DNA of 64,000 bases from assembly GCF_007005445.1 (NCBI RefSeq), contig NZ_CP041387.1:3983501-4047500 (forward strand), written 5' to 3'. Of the stretch, positions 43,687 through 53,152 are shown in pieces. This DNA is from Rhodopseudomonas palustris (lineage in GTDB: Bacteria; Pseudomonadota; Alphaproteobacteria; Rhizobiales; Xanthobacteraceae). Each line of letters begins with the position of its first letter. The stretch's first letter is position 1. Below the pieces are notes generated by a model. It saw only the letters and a program-made list of their open reading frames with translations, did not search any database and was not told where the DNA came from. A program made the position numbers and the translations under genes.

Positions 43687-45507
43687 ATGAAGCCGATCAG
43701 GATCGCAGGCGCCATTGCGGCCCTGCTCGTCGTCGCGGCCGCGCTGCTGATCGCGATCGGGATTCCGGCCGGTGCACTGACCACAGCAATCCAGAGTCGG
43801 ATCGAGCGCGACACCGGCTACCGGGTCACGATCGCCGGGACCGGGACGGTGCGGCTGTTCCCCGCAGTGGCGCTCACTCTGCACGATGTGACCGCGGAAA
43901 CGCCGGAAGGCGGCCCAGCGGATCCGAGGCTGAAGATCGCCACCGTCCGCGCCGAATTGCCGCTGACCAGCCTGGTATCCGCGACGCCGCGCATCACCGA
44001 ACTGACGCTGATCAGTCCCGAGCTCCACCTGCCGCTGCTGCGCCGGCGCGGCGACGCGGCAGCCACGCCTGCGTCCGCGCGCAAGGCCGACGCCGGGCTG
44101 GCCGAGATCGAACGCATCGTCATCCAGGACGGCGCGGTGGTGATGACCAGCGCTGCCGATCGCATCGAGCGACGGATCGGCGGCATTCAGGCCGACGTCG
44201 AGCGCGACGACGCCAGAGGTCCGATTACCGCAAGCGGCTCGGCGGCGCTGGGCCGGTCGCCGCTGTCGTTCGAACTGACCGCGACGCCGCCATCCGACGA
44301 CCGGCAGCCGATATTGGTCGACGTCACGCTCGACGCACCGGGGCTGCTGACGTCGCGGCTGAGAGCGAGAGCGGAGGCCAGGCTGCGCGACGCCACGCTG
44401 TCGATCAACGGCATCAGCGGCAAACTCGGCGACGCCCCATTCAACGGCTGGGCGGCGGTCGACGTTGCCGGCAAGCCGCGGGTGAAGCTCGATCTCGATT
44501 TCCGGCGTCTCGATCTCGTCGCCATCACCCGCTCCGTCCCGCCGGGCGCACCGTGGAGCGAGGCGCCGCTCGACTTCGTCGGCTTGAACTACGTCGATGC
44601 AGAGATCCGGCTGTCCGCCGCCGAGCTGAACATCGGCCCGGCGCGGATCGCGCCGGCGTCCGCCGACGCCGGGCTGGCCAGCGGCGTGCTGTCGGTGCGG
44701 GCGAGCCGTCTCGGCGCCTATGGCGGCGAAGCGACCGGGACGCTGACGATCGACGCATCCAACACGGAGCCGTCGTTCAATCTGCGATGCGACATCGATG
44801 GTGTTCAGGCCCTACCGCTGCTCGACGGGCTGACCGATTTCGACCGGCTCGACGGCAAGATGCAGGCGAAGCTGGCGCTGCGCAGCAGCGGCGGCAGCGC
44901 CCGCGCGATCGCATCCGGCCTGAACGGCAGCGCCGCGATCGGACTCCGCGACGGCGCGATCCGCGGCATCGACATCACCCGCATGATCCGCAACCTGACC
45001 GCGCACCCGCAGGACGGCTGGCAGACCGCTCCCACCGACGCCACCGATCTGAGCGAGTTCGCGGCGTCGTTCCGGATCGTGCAAGGTCAGGCCGTGACCT
45101 CCGACCTCCAGTTCGCCGGTCCGCTGGTGCGGATGACCGGCGCGGGCACCATCGACCTGCCCGCCAAGACGCTGGCACTCGCGGCCGAACCGAAACTGGT
45201 GCTGGCGACCCCAGGCCAGAACAGCTTGACGCGAGGCGCCGGCGGACCGGGCGCGGAACCGATCGGCCTCGGTGTCCCGGTGAAGATCGAAGGGCCTTGG
45301 ACGGCGCCGCGAATCTTCCCTGACATCGCCGGAATGCTCGACGATCCGGACGCCGCGTACCAGCGCCTGCGCCGGATCGGCAGTGGTCTGTTCGGTCTGC
45401 TCGGGAGCAGCCCACCCAATCATGGCGCCGCAGACGCAACCGATCCTCATGGCGACGACCCCGGCGCCGCCGCGAATGCGATCATCAAGCAATTGTTCGG
45501 ACGGTGA
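43687..45507 (+). CDS. AsmA-family envelope protein
   Basis: A 606-residue protein with one N-terminal membrane segment (IAGAIAALLVVAAALLIAIG) and a long periplasmic part. The AsmA N-terminal layout is seen: IQSRIERDTGYRVTIAGTGT, then LFPAVALTLHDVTAETPEGG. The C-terminal AsmA_2-type region has GLNGSAAIGLRDGAIRGIDI and LPAKTLALAAEPKLVLATPG. AsmA-like proteins are thought to bridge the periplasm and help lipid transport or outer-membrane homeostasis. It lies 50 nt after the RND gene and 109 nt before the second adaptor gene, an unusual place for AsmA. Confidence 0.88.
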   Translation: MKPIRIAGAIAALLVVAAALLIAIGIPAGALTTAIQSRIERDTGYRVTIAGTGTVRLFPAVALTLHDVTAETPEGGPADPRLKIATVRAELPLTSLVSATPRITELTLISPELHLPLLRRRGDAAATPASARKADAGLAEIERIVIQDGAVVMTSAADRIERRIGGIQADVERDDARGPITASGSAALGRSPLSFELTATPPSDDRQPILVDVTLDAPGLLTSRLRARAEARLRDATLSINGISGKLGDAPFNGWAAVDVAGKPRVKLDLDFRRLDLVAITRSVPPGAPWSEAPLDFVGLNYVDAEIRLSAAELNIGPARIAPASADAGLASGVLSVRASRLGAYGGEATGTLTIDASNTEPSFNLRCDIDGVQALPLLDGLTDFDRLDGKMQAKLALRSSGGSARAIASGLNGSAAIGLRDGAIRGIDITRMIRNLTAHPQDGWQTAPTDATDLSEFAASFRIVQGQAVTSDLQFAGPLVRMTGAGTIDLPAKTLALAAEPKLVLATPGQNSLTRGAGGPGAEPIGLGVPVKIEGPWTAPRIFPDIAGMLDDPDAAYQRLRRIGSGLFGLLGSSPPNHGAADATDPHGDDPGAAANAIIKQLFGR

Positions 45508-45616
45508 CGATCCGATGCAGCAGATAGCAGATACATCATACGGGGATCGAAATAATACGGGGATCGGACCGGCGCGCCGTGCCCGTGAGCGATCGCGGTC
45601 TGGACGAGGAGCGACA

Positions 45617-46516
45617 ATGACGGCGAGCCTCGCTCTGCCTCGGCACGGCCGACAACGGCCGCGCTTCGCAACAGCGCTCCTGATGCTGGCGGCGGCCTGC
45701 GGGCAGGTGCAGCCGGCCGTTGCTCAGCAGAGTGAGGTCGGCGCCCAGGCCGTGACGGTGCTGGTGGCCGCCAAGGCCTGCTTTCCGGCCATCGTCGAAG
45801 TCTCCGGCTTCCTGATCCCGCGCGACGAAGTCTCGGTGCGCCCGGACCGGCCGAACGCCAAGATCACGGACGTCCTGATCGACGCCGGCGAGACCGTAAC
45901 CCAGGGCCAGACACTGGCCAGGCTGGAGGGCGGCAGCGCCGTGCAGGCGCCGGTCGCCGGGCTGGTGTCGGCGTCGACCGCCATGATCGGTGCGCCGGCG
46001 TCGTCGAAGGGCGAAGCGCTGTTCACCATCGTCACCCGGGGTGAGTTCGATCTGGTCGGCCAGGTGCCGACCCGCGACATGCCGCGCCTCGCGGCCGGAC
46101 AGGCCGCGACCGTCAAGGTGGTCGGCGACGCCAACGAGATGCAGGGCAAGGTGCGCCGCGTTTCCGCGACGGTGGAGCCGAAGACCCAGCTCGGCAACGT
46201 GTTCGTCGGCATCGGTTCGGACAAGCGTCTGCTCGCCAACGCATCCGGCCGTGCCGCCATCAAGACCGGTGAGAGCTGCGGCATTTCGGTGCCGCTCACC
46301 GCCGTGATCTACGACCCTGTCGGCACCGTCGTGCAGGTCGTCCGGCGTCAAACCGTTGAAACCCGACGGGTCGAGATCGGGCTGATGGCGGGTGGCAATG
46401 TCGAGATCCGCGACGGCCTGAAGGAAGGCGATATCGTGGTGGAGCGTGCTGGCGCCCAGCTTCGCGAAGGCGACGCGGTGCGGCCGGTCCTGACCTCCGG
46501 CGCTTCGACCAAATAG
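45617..46516 (+). CDS. RND-type membrane-fusion protein 2 (paralogue without own pump)
   Basis: A 299-residue adaptor similar in design to the one at 39606-40493: TDVLIDAGETVTQGQTLARL and APVAGLVSASTAMIGAPASS form the barrel-sandwich, and RDGLKEGDIVVERAGAQLRE the membrane-proximal part. Cys55 (KACFPAI) and Cys221 (GESCGIS) are in the same places as the two Cys of the first adaptor. The N-terminal signal may be Sec type (cut after AVAQ) or a weak lipobox (AAAC at residue 28). GAGGAG precedes the ATG. No pump follows, so it may join the upstream RND protein or serve an AsmA-linked function. Confidence 0.85.
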   Translation: MTASLALPRHGRQRPRFATALLMLAAACGQVQPAVAQQSEVGAQAVTVLVAAKACFPAIVEVSGFLIPRDEVSVRPDRPNAKITDVLIDAGETVTQGQTLARLEGGSAVQAPVAGLVSASTAMIGAPASSKGEALFTIVTRGEFDLVGQVPTRDMPRLAAGQAATVKVVGDANEMQGKVRRVSATVEPKTQLGNVFVGIGSDKRLLANASGRAAIKTGESCGISVPLTAVIYDPVGTVVQVVRRQTVETRRVEIGLMAGGNVEIRDGLKEGDIVVERAGAQLREGDAVRPVLTSGASTK

Positions 46517-46553
46517 CAGCCGAAGCGCCCTCGGCGATCGGACGCCCCGACGA

Positions 46554-46835
46554 TCAGCCGCGGGCGCTGTGCGGTCCAGCCACCCGCGCCAGCGACAGAC
46601 GCTCCCGATGCGTCCCCTCCTTGTCGGCGAAGACCGCGTAGTACAACGCGTAGGCCCAGCCGACCCCGGTCCAGCCGAGCAACAGATTGCCGGCATAAAG
46701 TCCCCATTTGTATTCGACGTTGCGCGCAAACGCGATCAGCATCGGCGCGCAATACAGCACAGCGGCAACCAGATACATCGACCAGACGATCACCTGCATA
46801 TTGGCGTCGTAGGGCAGCCCAGCCAGTCCGGACAT
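46554..46835 (-). CDS. Superinfection-immunity-like small membrane protein
   Basis: A 93-residue protein with two membrane segments: VIVWSMYLVAAVLYCAPMLI and the signature region YAGNLLLGWTGVGWAYALYY. The N-L-L-L-G-W-T-x-x-G-W pattern is that of the superinfection immunity family (PF14373; T4 Imm-like fold by name). Most chromosomal members have no link to phage and their role is not known. The ATG at 46835 has a strong GGAGGAAAG site; the longer frame upstream lacks one. It is convergent with the second adaptor gene. Confidence 0.8.
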   Translation of the reverse strand: MSGLAGLPYDANMQVIVWSMYLVAAVLYCAPMLIAFARNVEYKWGLYAGNLLLGWTGVGWAYALYYAVFADKEGTHRERLSLARVAGPHSARG

Positions 46836-47081
46836 GTCTTTCCTCCATGAGACTTGATGTGGGAAATGGCACTGTCTTTCCCTTTGGAGCTGACGAGCAA
46901 ACTCACGGCGCCGTTCGAGCGGCGACCCGACGAGGGAATATCGTTGCGTGAACTGTGCGGAAGACGCGGCGCAACAAACTTTGTTTGAAATCAAGAGTGC
47001 AACGCGAAAGGCCGCGTCATTTCAACGCGGCGGGGACGCAATCAGGGTTGATCACGTCGATAACAGGTATCAGCGCGCCAC

Positions 47082-47099
47082 TCACGATCAGTATCGTGA
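47082..47099. other. Inverted repeat TCACGAT-cagt-ATCGTGA in gene-free stretch
   Basis: Perfect 7-bp arms with a 4-nt loop, 47 nt beyond the lysyl-tRNA synthetase stop. There is no T-tract, so it is a weak terminator at best or an operator. The rest of 46836-47145 shows nothing I can support. Confidence 0.3.
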
Positions 47100-47145
47100 A
47101 TAGCGCACTGATGATGCAATGAATGATCCGGGTGGCGACTGTGAG

Positions 47146-48783
47146 TTACGCGCTGCGCGCCAGCGCGCCGTCGATCATCGCCACCGCATTGCCGACGCCG
47201 TAGACGGCCACGAACGAACCGAACCGCGGCCCCTTCTCCTGGCCGAGCAGCACCTGGTACAGCATGTTGAACCAGTCGAGCGACACGCCTGGCTTGCCGT
47301 CCTTGGCGGCCTTCTTGTGATCGAGGAACGGCTCGCGGCGGCCGATCTCGTAGACGACGTCCTGGATCGCCTCGGCGGTGGCGTCCGCCGGCAATTGCGA
47401 CAGCGCATCGCGCAGGTCCTGCAGCGCCGCGCGCTCCTGATCGGTCGGATCGCGGAACACCTTGGTGGGCGCCACGAAGTCGCGATAGTAGTTGATCGCG
47501 TAGCCGACCATCGCGTCGAGCTTGGGATGCGTTTCGGGGGTGACGCCCGGCCGGTAGCGGCCGATGAAACCCCACAGCGTCTCGGCGTTCTCGGCATTGG
47601 ACGACGATACCAGCGTCAGCAGGAGCTGGAACGTCACCGGCATGTCGGCCTTCGGCGGCTGGCCGGAATGGATGTGCCAGACTGGGTTGGCGAGCCGCTG
47701 CTTCAGATCCTGGCGGGCGTAGCCGTCGAGGAATTGCTGATAGTCGTCGACGTTGCGCGGAATCACGTCGAAATAAAGCCGCTTCGCCGCCTTCGGTTCG
47801 CGGTACATGAACAGCGACAGCGATTCCGGCGAGGCGTAGCGCAACCACTCCTCGATCGTCAGGCCGTTGCCCTTCGACTTGGAGATCTTCTGCCCCTTGT
47901 CGTCGAGGAACAGCTCGTAGTTGAAGCCCTCCGGCGGCGTGCCGCCGATCGCCTGGGCGATCTTGCCTGAGAGCTTGACCGAGTCGATCAGATCCTTGCC
48001 GGCCATTTCGTAGTCGACGCCGAGCGCGGTCCAGCGCATCGCCCAGTCCGGCTTCCATTGCAGCTTGCAATGCCCGCCGGTGACCGGAACGGTGACGCGC
48101 TCGCTGGTTTCCGGATCGTCGTACGACACCGTGCCGGCCTTGACATCATGCTCGACGATCGGCACCTGCAGCACGATCCCGGTGCGCGGGCAGACGGGGA
48201 GGAACGGCGAGTAGCTGGCGGCGCGCTCCTCGCGCAGGCTCGGCAGCATGATCGCCATCACCTTGTCGAGCCGCTCCAGCACCTTGAGCAGCGTCGCGTC
48301 GAACCGGCCGGACTTGTAGTAGTCGGTTGCCGAGGCGAATTCGTAGTCGAATCCGAAAGTGTCGAGAAAGGCGCGCAGCCGCGCATTGTTGTGGGCGCCG
48401 AACGAATCGTGGGTGCCGAACGGATCCGGCACGCTGGTCAGCGACTTGCCGAGATTCTTCTCCAGCAGCTCCTTGTTCGGCACGTTGTCCGGCACCTTGC
48501 GCAGACCGTCCATGTCGTCCGAGAACGCCAGCAGCTTGGTCTTGATCTTGTCGTCGGTCAGCACCCGGAAGGCGTGGCGGACCATCGTGGTGCGCGCGAC
48601 CTCGCCGAAGGTGCCGATGTGCGGCAGGCCCGACGGTCCGTAGCCGGTCTCGAACAGCACCTCGTCCTTCGGATGCTTTTTCAGCCGGTTCACCAGCGCG
48701 CGCGCCTGCTCGAACGGCCAGGCGTTGGATTGTTCGGCGAGGGTGCGCAGCTCGGAAGCGCTCGGAAGGTCGATCGTGGTCAT
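47146..48783 (-). CDS. lysK: Lysyl-tRNA synthetase, class I
   Basis: A 545-residue class I aminoacyl-tRNA synthetase that charges tRNA-Lys. The Rossmann HIGH-type motif is [13 protein letters not shown] (His55 region), and the KMSKS-type motif is [10 protein letters not shown] (about residues 295-304). This archaeal-type LysRS replaces the usual class II enzyme in most alphaproteobacteria, so it is presumably the essential housekeeping enzyme. The ATG at 48783 starts directly before conserved sequence. It is followed at a 33-nt distance upstream by an unrelated solute-binding protein gene on the same strand. Confidence 0.96.
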   Translation of the reverse strand: MTTIDLPSASELRTLAEQSNAWPFEQARALVNRLKKHPKDEVLFETGYGPSGLPHIGTFGEVARTTMVRHAFRVLTDDKIKTKLLAFSDDMDGLRKVPDNVPNKELLEKNLGKSLTSVPDPFGTHDSFGAHNNARLRAFLDTFGFDYEFASATDYYKSGRFDATLLKVLERLDKVMAIMLPSLREERAASYSPFLPVCPRTGIVLQVPIVEHDVKAGTVSYDDPETSERVTVPVTGGHCKLQWKPDWAMRWTALGVDYEMAGKDLIDSVKLSGKIAQAIGGTPPEGFNYELFLDDKGQKISKSKGNGLTIEEWLRYASPESLSLFMYREPKAAKRLYFDVIPRNVDDYQQFLDGYARQDLKQRLANPVWHIHSGQPPKADMPVTFQLLLTLVSSSNAENAETLWGFIGRYRPGVTPETHPKLDAMVGYAINYYRDFVAPTKVFRDPTDQERAALQDLRDALSQLPADATAEAIQDVVYEIGRREPFLDHKKAAKDGKPGVSLDWFNMLYQVLLGQEKGPRFGSFVAVYGVGNAVAMIDGALARSA

Positions 48784-48816
48784 TCGGGTCTCCAGCCGCC
48801 TTTGAAGGCGGGTCTT

Positions 48817-49740
48817 TCAAAACGGGCTGACGGAAAAATACCGCAACCAAAGATCGGTGTACTGGCCCTTGTCCCAAACCCGGAACAGCGCCCAATTCAG
48901 CGCCTGGCGCAACGTGTCGTTGCCCTTGCGCACAGCGATGCCGACGCCTTCGCCGAAATAGCGGCTTTCCAGAAACGGCGCGCCGGCGAAGGCGCAACAA
49001 TTCTCCGAATCGGTGCCGTTGATCCAGAACGCCAGCGAAATCGCATCGCCGAAGATGAAGTCGACCTCGCCGCGCTTCAGCGCCGCGCGCAGCGCCTCGG
49101 CATTCTGATAGGAATGCAGCTCGGCGTCGGTGAACATCGCCTTCAGATAGGCTTCGTGCGCCGAGCCCGCGACCGCACCGATCTTGCGACCCTCGAGATA
49201 TTCGGGGCGCATCTCCGGAATCACCGCGTCCTTGCGGGCGACGAACCGGGCCGGCGTGCGATAATACGGATCGGTGAAATCCAGCTTGGTGCGGGTTTGC
49301 GGCGTCACCGCCAGCGACGCGATGATCGCATCGCCGCGGTTGCTGGAAAGCGCGTCCAGCAGGGTCTCGAACTTGCGCATCTGCACCGTGCAGGTGACCT
49401 TGATCTCCTCGCACAGCGCGCGCGCCAGATCGACGTTGAACCCCGCCGGATTGCCGTCAGCCCCGGTGAAGTTGAACGGCGGGTAGTCGACCTCGGTGAG
49501 GAACCGGATCATGGTCAGGCGCGACATGTCCGGCCGCTCCGGCCGCCGGCGCGGATCCCAGAACCCCGGCACCGCATGGGCGGTGGCGTTGGCAACCGCC
49601 TTCGCCTCCGGACTGGTCTGGGCGGCACGCGCAGGCATCGGCGCCAGCAACGCGATCGTCACGGCATACGCCAGCGCCGCAAGGCGCGTGCGCGATGCGG
49701 CGAGTCGACTATTGCCGAAAAAAACAATCTGTGGTTGCAT
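48817..49740 (-). CDS. Orphan amino-acid-type ABC solute-binding protein (family 3)
   Basis: A 307-residue periplasmic binding protein. A signal peptide (about residues 1-39, ending in PARA-AQ) precedes the SBP_bac_3 domain: LTEVDYPPFNFTGADGNPAG, FNVDLARALCEEIKVTC, DAIIASLAVTPQTRTKLDFT and the ligand-loop LEGRKIGAVAGSAHEAYL. Polar amino acids are the usual ligands. No permease or ATPase gene is nearby, so it may feed another transporter or act as a sensor subunit. The ATG at 49740 was chosen since the signal peptide starts there; upstream in-frame starts exist. Confidence 0.85.
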   Translation of the reverse strand: MQPQIVFFGNSRLAASRTRLAALAYAVTIALLAPMPARAAQTSPEAKAVANATAHAVPGFWDPRRRPERPDMSRLTMIRFLTEVDYPPFNFTGADGNPAGFNVDLARALCEEIKVTCTVQMRKFETLLDALSSNRGDAIIASLAVTPQTRTKLDFTDPYYRTPARFVARKDAVIPEMRPEYLEGRKIGAVAGSAHEAYLKAMFTDAELHSYQNAEALRAALKRGEVDFIFGDAISLAFWINGTDSENCCAFAGAPFLESRYFGEGVGIAVRKGNDTLRQALNWALFRVWDKGQYTDLWLRYFSVSPF

Positions 49741-49816
49741 AATCAAGGGTTCCGCACCGGCGGTCTTATAGACCATCCGACGCGGGAGGCGAGTGTCGTT
49801 TGCGTAAGGGCGTGCC

Positions 49817-51937
49817 ATGGTCGTGACCGACCGCGCCGGACTGCACGATACGATGACGGGGCGGCGCGGCGATGATGGGGCGACGCCGTCATGGCCCGAA
49901 CGGCTCCGCTTCCCGGTGGCCCGGCCGACCGGATTCAGCGGGCATGATGATGATCCCGGCAACGATTGCGGTGGTGATCACCGCGATGATCGCGGCGGCG
50001 GCCCGACCGACAGCGTCGGCTCGCGGGACGATACGACGCCGGAACTCGACTGCCTGCGCCACGTGCTGGCCCCTGCGCTGCTGCAAGCGGCGGCGCGGCG
50101 CGGATACGATCTCCAGATCGGTGCCGATCGCGTTCTGATCCACCACGGGCTGATCGACGAGGGATCGTATCTGCGGCATTTGTCCCACGCGCTCAGCCTC
50201 GATATCGAGGAGTTCGACGAGCGCCGCCGCGCCGACTGCCCGCTGAGCGACGCACAGATCCCCGCCGCGGCGGCCGCCGGGATCACTCCGCTGCGCCTGA
50301 ACGGCGATCTGGTTTGGGTGCTGGCTCCGCAGCGCCTGACGAGCCGCGGACTGTGCCTGCTGCTGGCGAGGTTTCCGGAAACGCGGCCGAGGCTGCGACT
50401 ATCCTCGGCCGTCGCCCAACAGAACTTCCTCGCCAAGTACGGCGCATCGGCGCTGACTGAAACTTCTTGTGCCGAGTTGCAGCGGCGGTTTCCGGCCCTG
50501 TCGGCAGCGCCGCCGCACACACCGCTGTGGCGGCAGCGCCTGCAACGCGGCGGCTGCGTGGCCGCCGTGATGGTCCTGCCGCTGTGCCTGGACCCGGAGG
50601 TCACCACGGCTTTTCTGGCAATCTGGTTCATCGGCTTCGCCGGCCTGCGGCTGCTGGCCAGCCTGTGGCCGCGTCGGGCTCCGCCGATCTCCGTGCGGCG
50701 CCCCGACGCCGACCTGCCGGTCTACACCGTGGTGGCGGCGCTGTATCGCGAGGCCGACTCGGTCGGACCGCTGGTCGAGGCACTCGAAGCGCTCGACTAT
50801 CCGCCCGAAAAGCTCGATCTGATTCTGGTGATCGAGCCCGACGACCTTTTCACTCGTGCGGCTCTGGCACGGCTAAAGCCGCGACCGCATCTGCGGGTGC
50901 TCATCGCGCCTGCGGTCGAGCCAAAGACCAAACCCAAGGCTCTCAACTATGCGCTGGCGTTCGCGCGCGGCAGCTTCATCGCAGTGTTCGACGCCGAGGA
51001 CCGACCGGACCCGGGTCAGTTGCGTGCGGCACTCGCAGCGTTCGACGGCGCCGGCCGCGAGACCGCCTGCGTGCAGGCCAGCCTGTGCATCGACAATCTA
51101 ACCCATAGCTGGCTGTCGCGCACCTTTCTGGCCGAATATGCCGGCCAGTTCGATCTGTTTCTGCCCGGCCTCGCCGCGCTCGGCCTGCCGCTGCCGCTCG
51201 GAGGTTCCTCGAATCATTTCCGCACCGACGTGCTGCGGGCCATCGGTGCCTGGGATCCGCACAATGTTACTGAAGACGCCGATCTGGGATTCCGGCTCGC
51301 CCGGCTCGGTTATCGCTGTGGCACCTTCGCATCGACCACATATGAAGAGGCGCCGCTCACGTTCGGCAATTGGCTTCGGCAGCGCTCGCGCTGGATGAAG
51401 GGCTGGATCCAGACCTGGGAGGTGCACATGCGCCACCCTCTGCGGCTGTGGCGCGAGACCGGCATCCGCGGCGTCCTCGCCCTCAACCTGCTGCTCGGCG
51501 GCAACGTGCTGTCGGCGCTGGCCTATCCGCTGCTCCTGATGATCGGGCTGATGCCTGCGGCAGATTGGGCGGATTCGTCGCCGAACTGGCTGGCTGCGGA
51601 CACGCCCACGGCATTGCACTGGCTTGCAATCTCGTCCGGCGTGGCATCGACTATCGTGGTCGGCCTGCTCGGTCTGGTGCGTCGGCGACAATGGCGGCAT
51701 GCCGGCGTGCTGATGTTGACGCCGCTGTACTGGCTGTGCCTGTCGATCGCCGCCTGGCGGGCGCTCGCGCACTACGTCTGGTGCCCATACCGATGGGACA
51801 AGACCCAACATGGCGTCGCCAGCCGTCCGCACCCGCTGGCACCGAAGGCATCTGCCTGGCGGCGTCGATGGCGGCGTTCAGAGGCCGCTACAGATACCGC
51901 TTCAGATCGGCCGCAGCCTCCTCGGGCTTGCGCTTGA
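49817..51937 (+). CDS. Membrane glycosyltransferase, family 2, with MshEN-like N-terminal region
   Basis: A 706-residue inner-membrane processive-type GT2. Residues 1-75 are polar and low-complexity. About residues 80-220 look like the MshEN/GSPII_E_N type domain (IGADRVLIHHGLIDEGSYLR), followed by a hydrophobic pair (about 245-285). The GT core has YTVVAALYREADSVGPLVEA, FDAEDRPDPGQL (metal Asp, about 391), NVTEDADLGFRLA (about 484) and RQRSRWMKGWIQTW (about 521), then four C-terminal membrane segments. MshEN-type domains can bind c-di-GMP in other proteins; whether this one does is unknown. The 3' end overlaps the convergent SCO gene by 50 nt. Confidence 0.85.
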   Translation: MVVTDRAGLHDTMTGRRGDDGATPSWPERLRFPVARPTGFSGHDDDPGNDCGGDHRDDRGGGPTDSVGSRDDTTPELDCLRHVLAPALLQAAARRGYDLQIGADRVLIHHGLIDEGSYLRHLSHALSLDIEEFDERRRADCPLSDAQIPAAAAAGITPLRLNGDLVWVLAPQRLTSRGLCLLLARFPETRPRLRLSSAVAQQNFLAKYGASALTETSCAELQRRFPALSAAPPHTPLWRQRLQRGGCVAAVMVLPLCLDPEVTTAFLAIWFIGFAGLRLLASLWPRRAPPISVRRPDADLPVYTVVAALYREADSVGPLVEALEALDYPPEKLDLILVIEPDDLFTRAALARLKPRPHLRVLIAPAVEPKTKPKALNYALAFARGSFIAVFDAEDRPDPGQLRAALAAFDGAGRETACVQASLCIDNLTHSWLSRTFLAEYAGQFDLFLPGLAALGLPLPLGGSSNHFRTDVLRAIGAWDPHNVTEDADLGFRLARLGYRCGTFASTTYEEAPLTFGNWLRQRSRWMKGWIQTWEVHMRHPLRLWRETGIRGVLALNLLLGGNVLSALAYPLLLMIGLMPAADWADSSPNWLAADTPTALHWLAISSGVASTIVVGLLGLVRRRQWRHAGVLMLTPLYWLCLSIAAWRALAHYVWCPYRWDKTQHGVASRPHPLAPKASAWRRRWRRSEAATDTASDRPQPPRACA

Positions 51938-52487
51938 TGTTGAAGGGCGCGACGAAATTGCCGGACTTGTCCATCAGATAGATCAGCGCGGTGTGATCCA
52001 TCGTGTAATCGCCGTCCTTGAGCGGAACTTTCTTGGCATAGACCCGATAGCCCTTTTCGATCTTCTCGATGGCCTCCGGCGTTCCGACCAGCCCCTTCAG
52101 ATGCGGATCGAAACTCGACAGATAGTCCTTCATCGATTGTGGCGTGTCGCGCTCGGGATCGACCGAGACGAAATAGGCGTTGATTCGATCGGCGTCGCTG
52201 CCCATCGCAGCGAGTACCTGCGACAGTTCAAACAACGAGGTCGGACAGACGTCGGGGCAGCGGGTGAAACCGAAGAAGATCAGCGTCGGCTTACCCTTCA
52301 TGCTCTGTTCGGTGACGATCTGGCCGTTGTGATCGGTAAGCCGGAATGGGCCGCCGATCGTCGCCGGCGCCGAAATCTTCTGCAAGCCACCGAGCAGCCA
52401 CAGCACGACCACGAGACCGACAATCAGGCTGCCGGCGAAGGCGGCGACGATCACGAGCGGACGGATGGATTTGGCTTGTGCAGACAT
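51888..52487 (-). CDS. SCO1/SenC-family copper chaperone
   Basis: A 199-residue thioredoxin-fold protein anchored by one N-terminal membrane helix (IVAAFAGSLIVGLVVVLWLL). Copper-binding residues are Cys77 and Cys81 in FTRCPDVCPTSL and His165 in MDHTALIYL. SCO proteins deliver copper to the CuA site of cytochrome c oxidase or act as thiol-disulfide reductases in the periplasm. The ATG at 52487 lies directly before the membrane helix; the frame is open 31 codons further upstream. No oxidase genes are adjacent. Confidence 0.93.
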   Translation of the reverse strand: MSAQAKSIRPLVIVAAFAGSLIVGLVVVLWLLGGLQKISAPATIGGPFRLTDHNGQIVTEQSMKGKPTLIFFGFTRCPDVCPTSLFELSQVLAAMGSDADRINAYFVSVDPERDTPQSMKDYLSSFDPHLKGLVGTPEAIEKIEKGYRVYAKKVPLKDGDYTMDHTALIYLMDKSGNFVAPFNIKRKPEEAAADLKRYL

Positions 52488-52693
52488 CGGCAGTGTCCTT
52501 CCGAACTCGGACCGGCCGAGGTGGCGGCGTGCCTGCCGGGCCGGAGCGAGGTGCGGATCGAACCGCACTGCTGCCCCCAATAGAGCGCCCGGCAGCGGCG
52601 GGCAAGCCGCCGCCCCGCCGCGCAGATCACGTCATGCGGAGAACGAGCCGCCACGGCCGGAGGGGACGAGAAAGGGGCGTCGGCGCAGAGACG

Positions 52694-53152
52694 TCAGCGG
52701 CCGGCTTGCGCCTGCGCGTCCATGTAACAGGGGCGGTACATCGACATCAATTGCTTGCCGCGCAGGAAGATCATGTGGCGCGTCAGGCCGCCCCGCTTCG
52801 AGATCCAACGGCGGATGTTGACCGGATACATCGTGTACAGCATCTGCGTCGCCTCGGCGTTGGTGACGGCGTTGCCGTTGGAGCCGAGATCCCATGCCGC
52901 GTGGAAACCGAGATTGGCCCGAGACGTCACGCAGATCTTATCGTGCGGGACCGCACCTAGCACGATGGTGCAGGCCGACGCGCAGAGCCCGTCGATCATG
53001 ACGGTTTCGCCGGAGCTGCGCAGCGACTGGTATTTGTCGACATAGGTTCCGATTCGGCCACCACGATCGTCGGCGATTCGCACCATCGCCTGGCTCGACG
53101 CCACGCCGGCCAGCAGCAGCACGGCCGCGAGCATCCCCGTGAACAGTCTCAT
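52694..53152 (-). CDS. Secreted ClpP/crotonase-fold-like protein of unknown function
   Basis: A 152-residue protein with a signal peptide (MRLFTGMLAAVLLLAGVASS). After it come VMIDGLCASACTIVLGAVPH and ICVTSRANLGFHAAWD. The Gly-x-Cys-x-Ser-Ala-Cys-Thr turn followed by a 'Gly-Phe-His' strand is that of COG3904-like periplasmic proteins with a ClpP/crotonase fold, where the Ser would be the nucleophile. Two Cys next to the Ser may form a disulfide. It is half the size of S49-type peptidases. The ATG at 53152 has GGGGGAG upstream. Function unknown; peptidase activity is only a possibility. Confidence 0.65.
   Translation of the reverse strand: MRLFTGMLAAVLLLAGVASSQAMVRIADDRGGRIGTYVDKYQSLRSSGETVMIDGLCASACTIVLGAVPHDKICVTSRANLGFHAAWDLGSNGNAVTNAEATQMLYTMYPVNIRRWISKRGGLTRHMIFLRGKQLMSMYRPCYMDAQAQAGR

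Noticed and set aside
46554..46835. Prophage remnant
   Set aside because: Only a single superinfection-immunity-like gene is present; no integrase, capsid, or other phage genes and no att-like repeats flank it.
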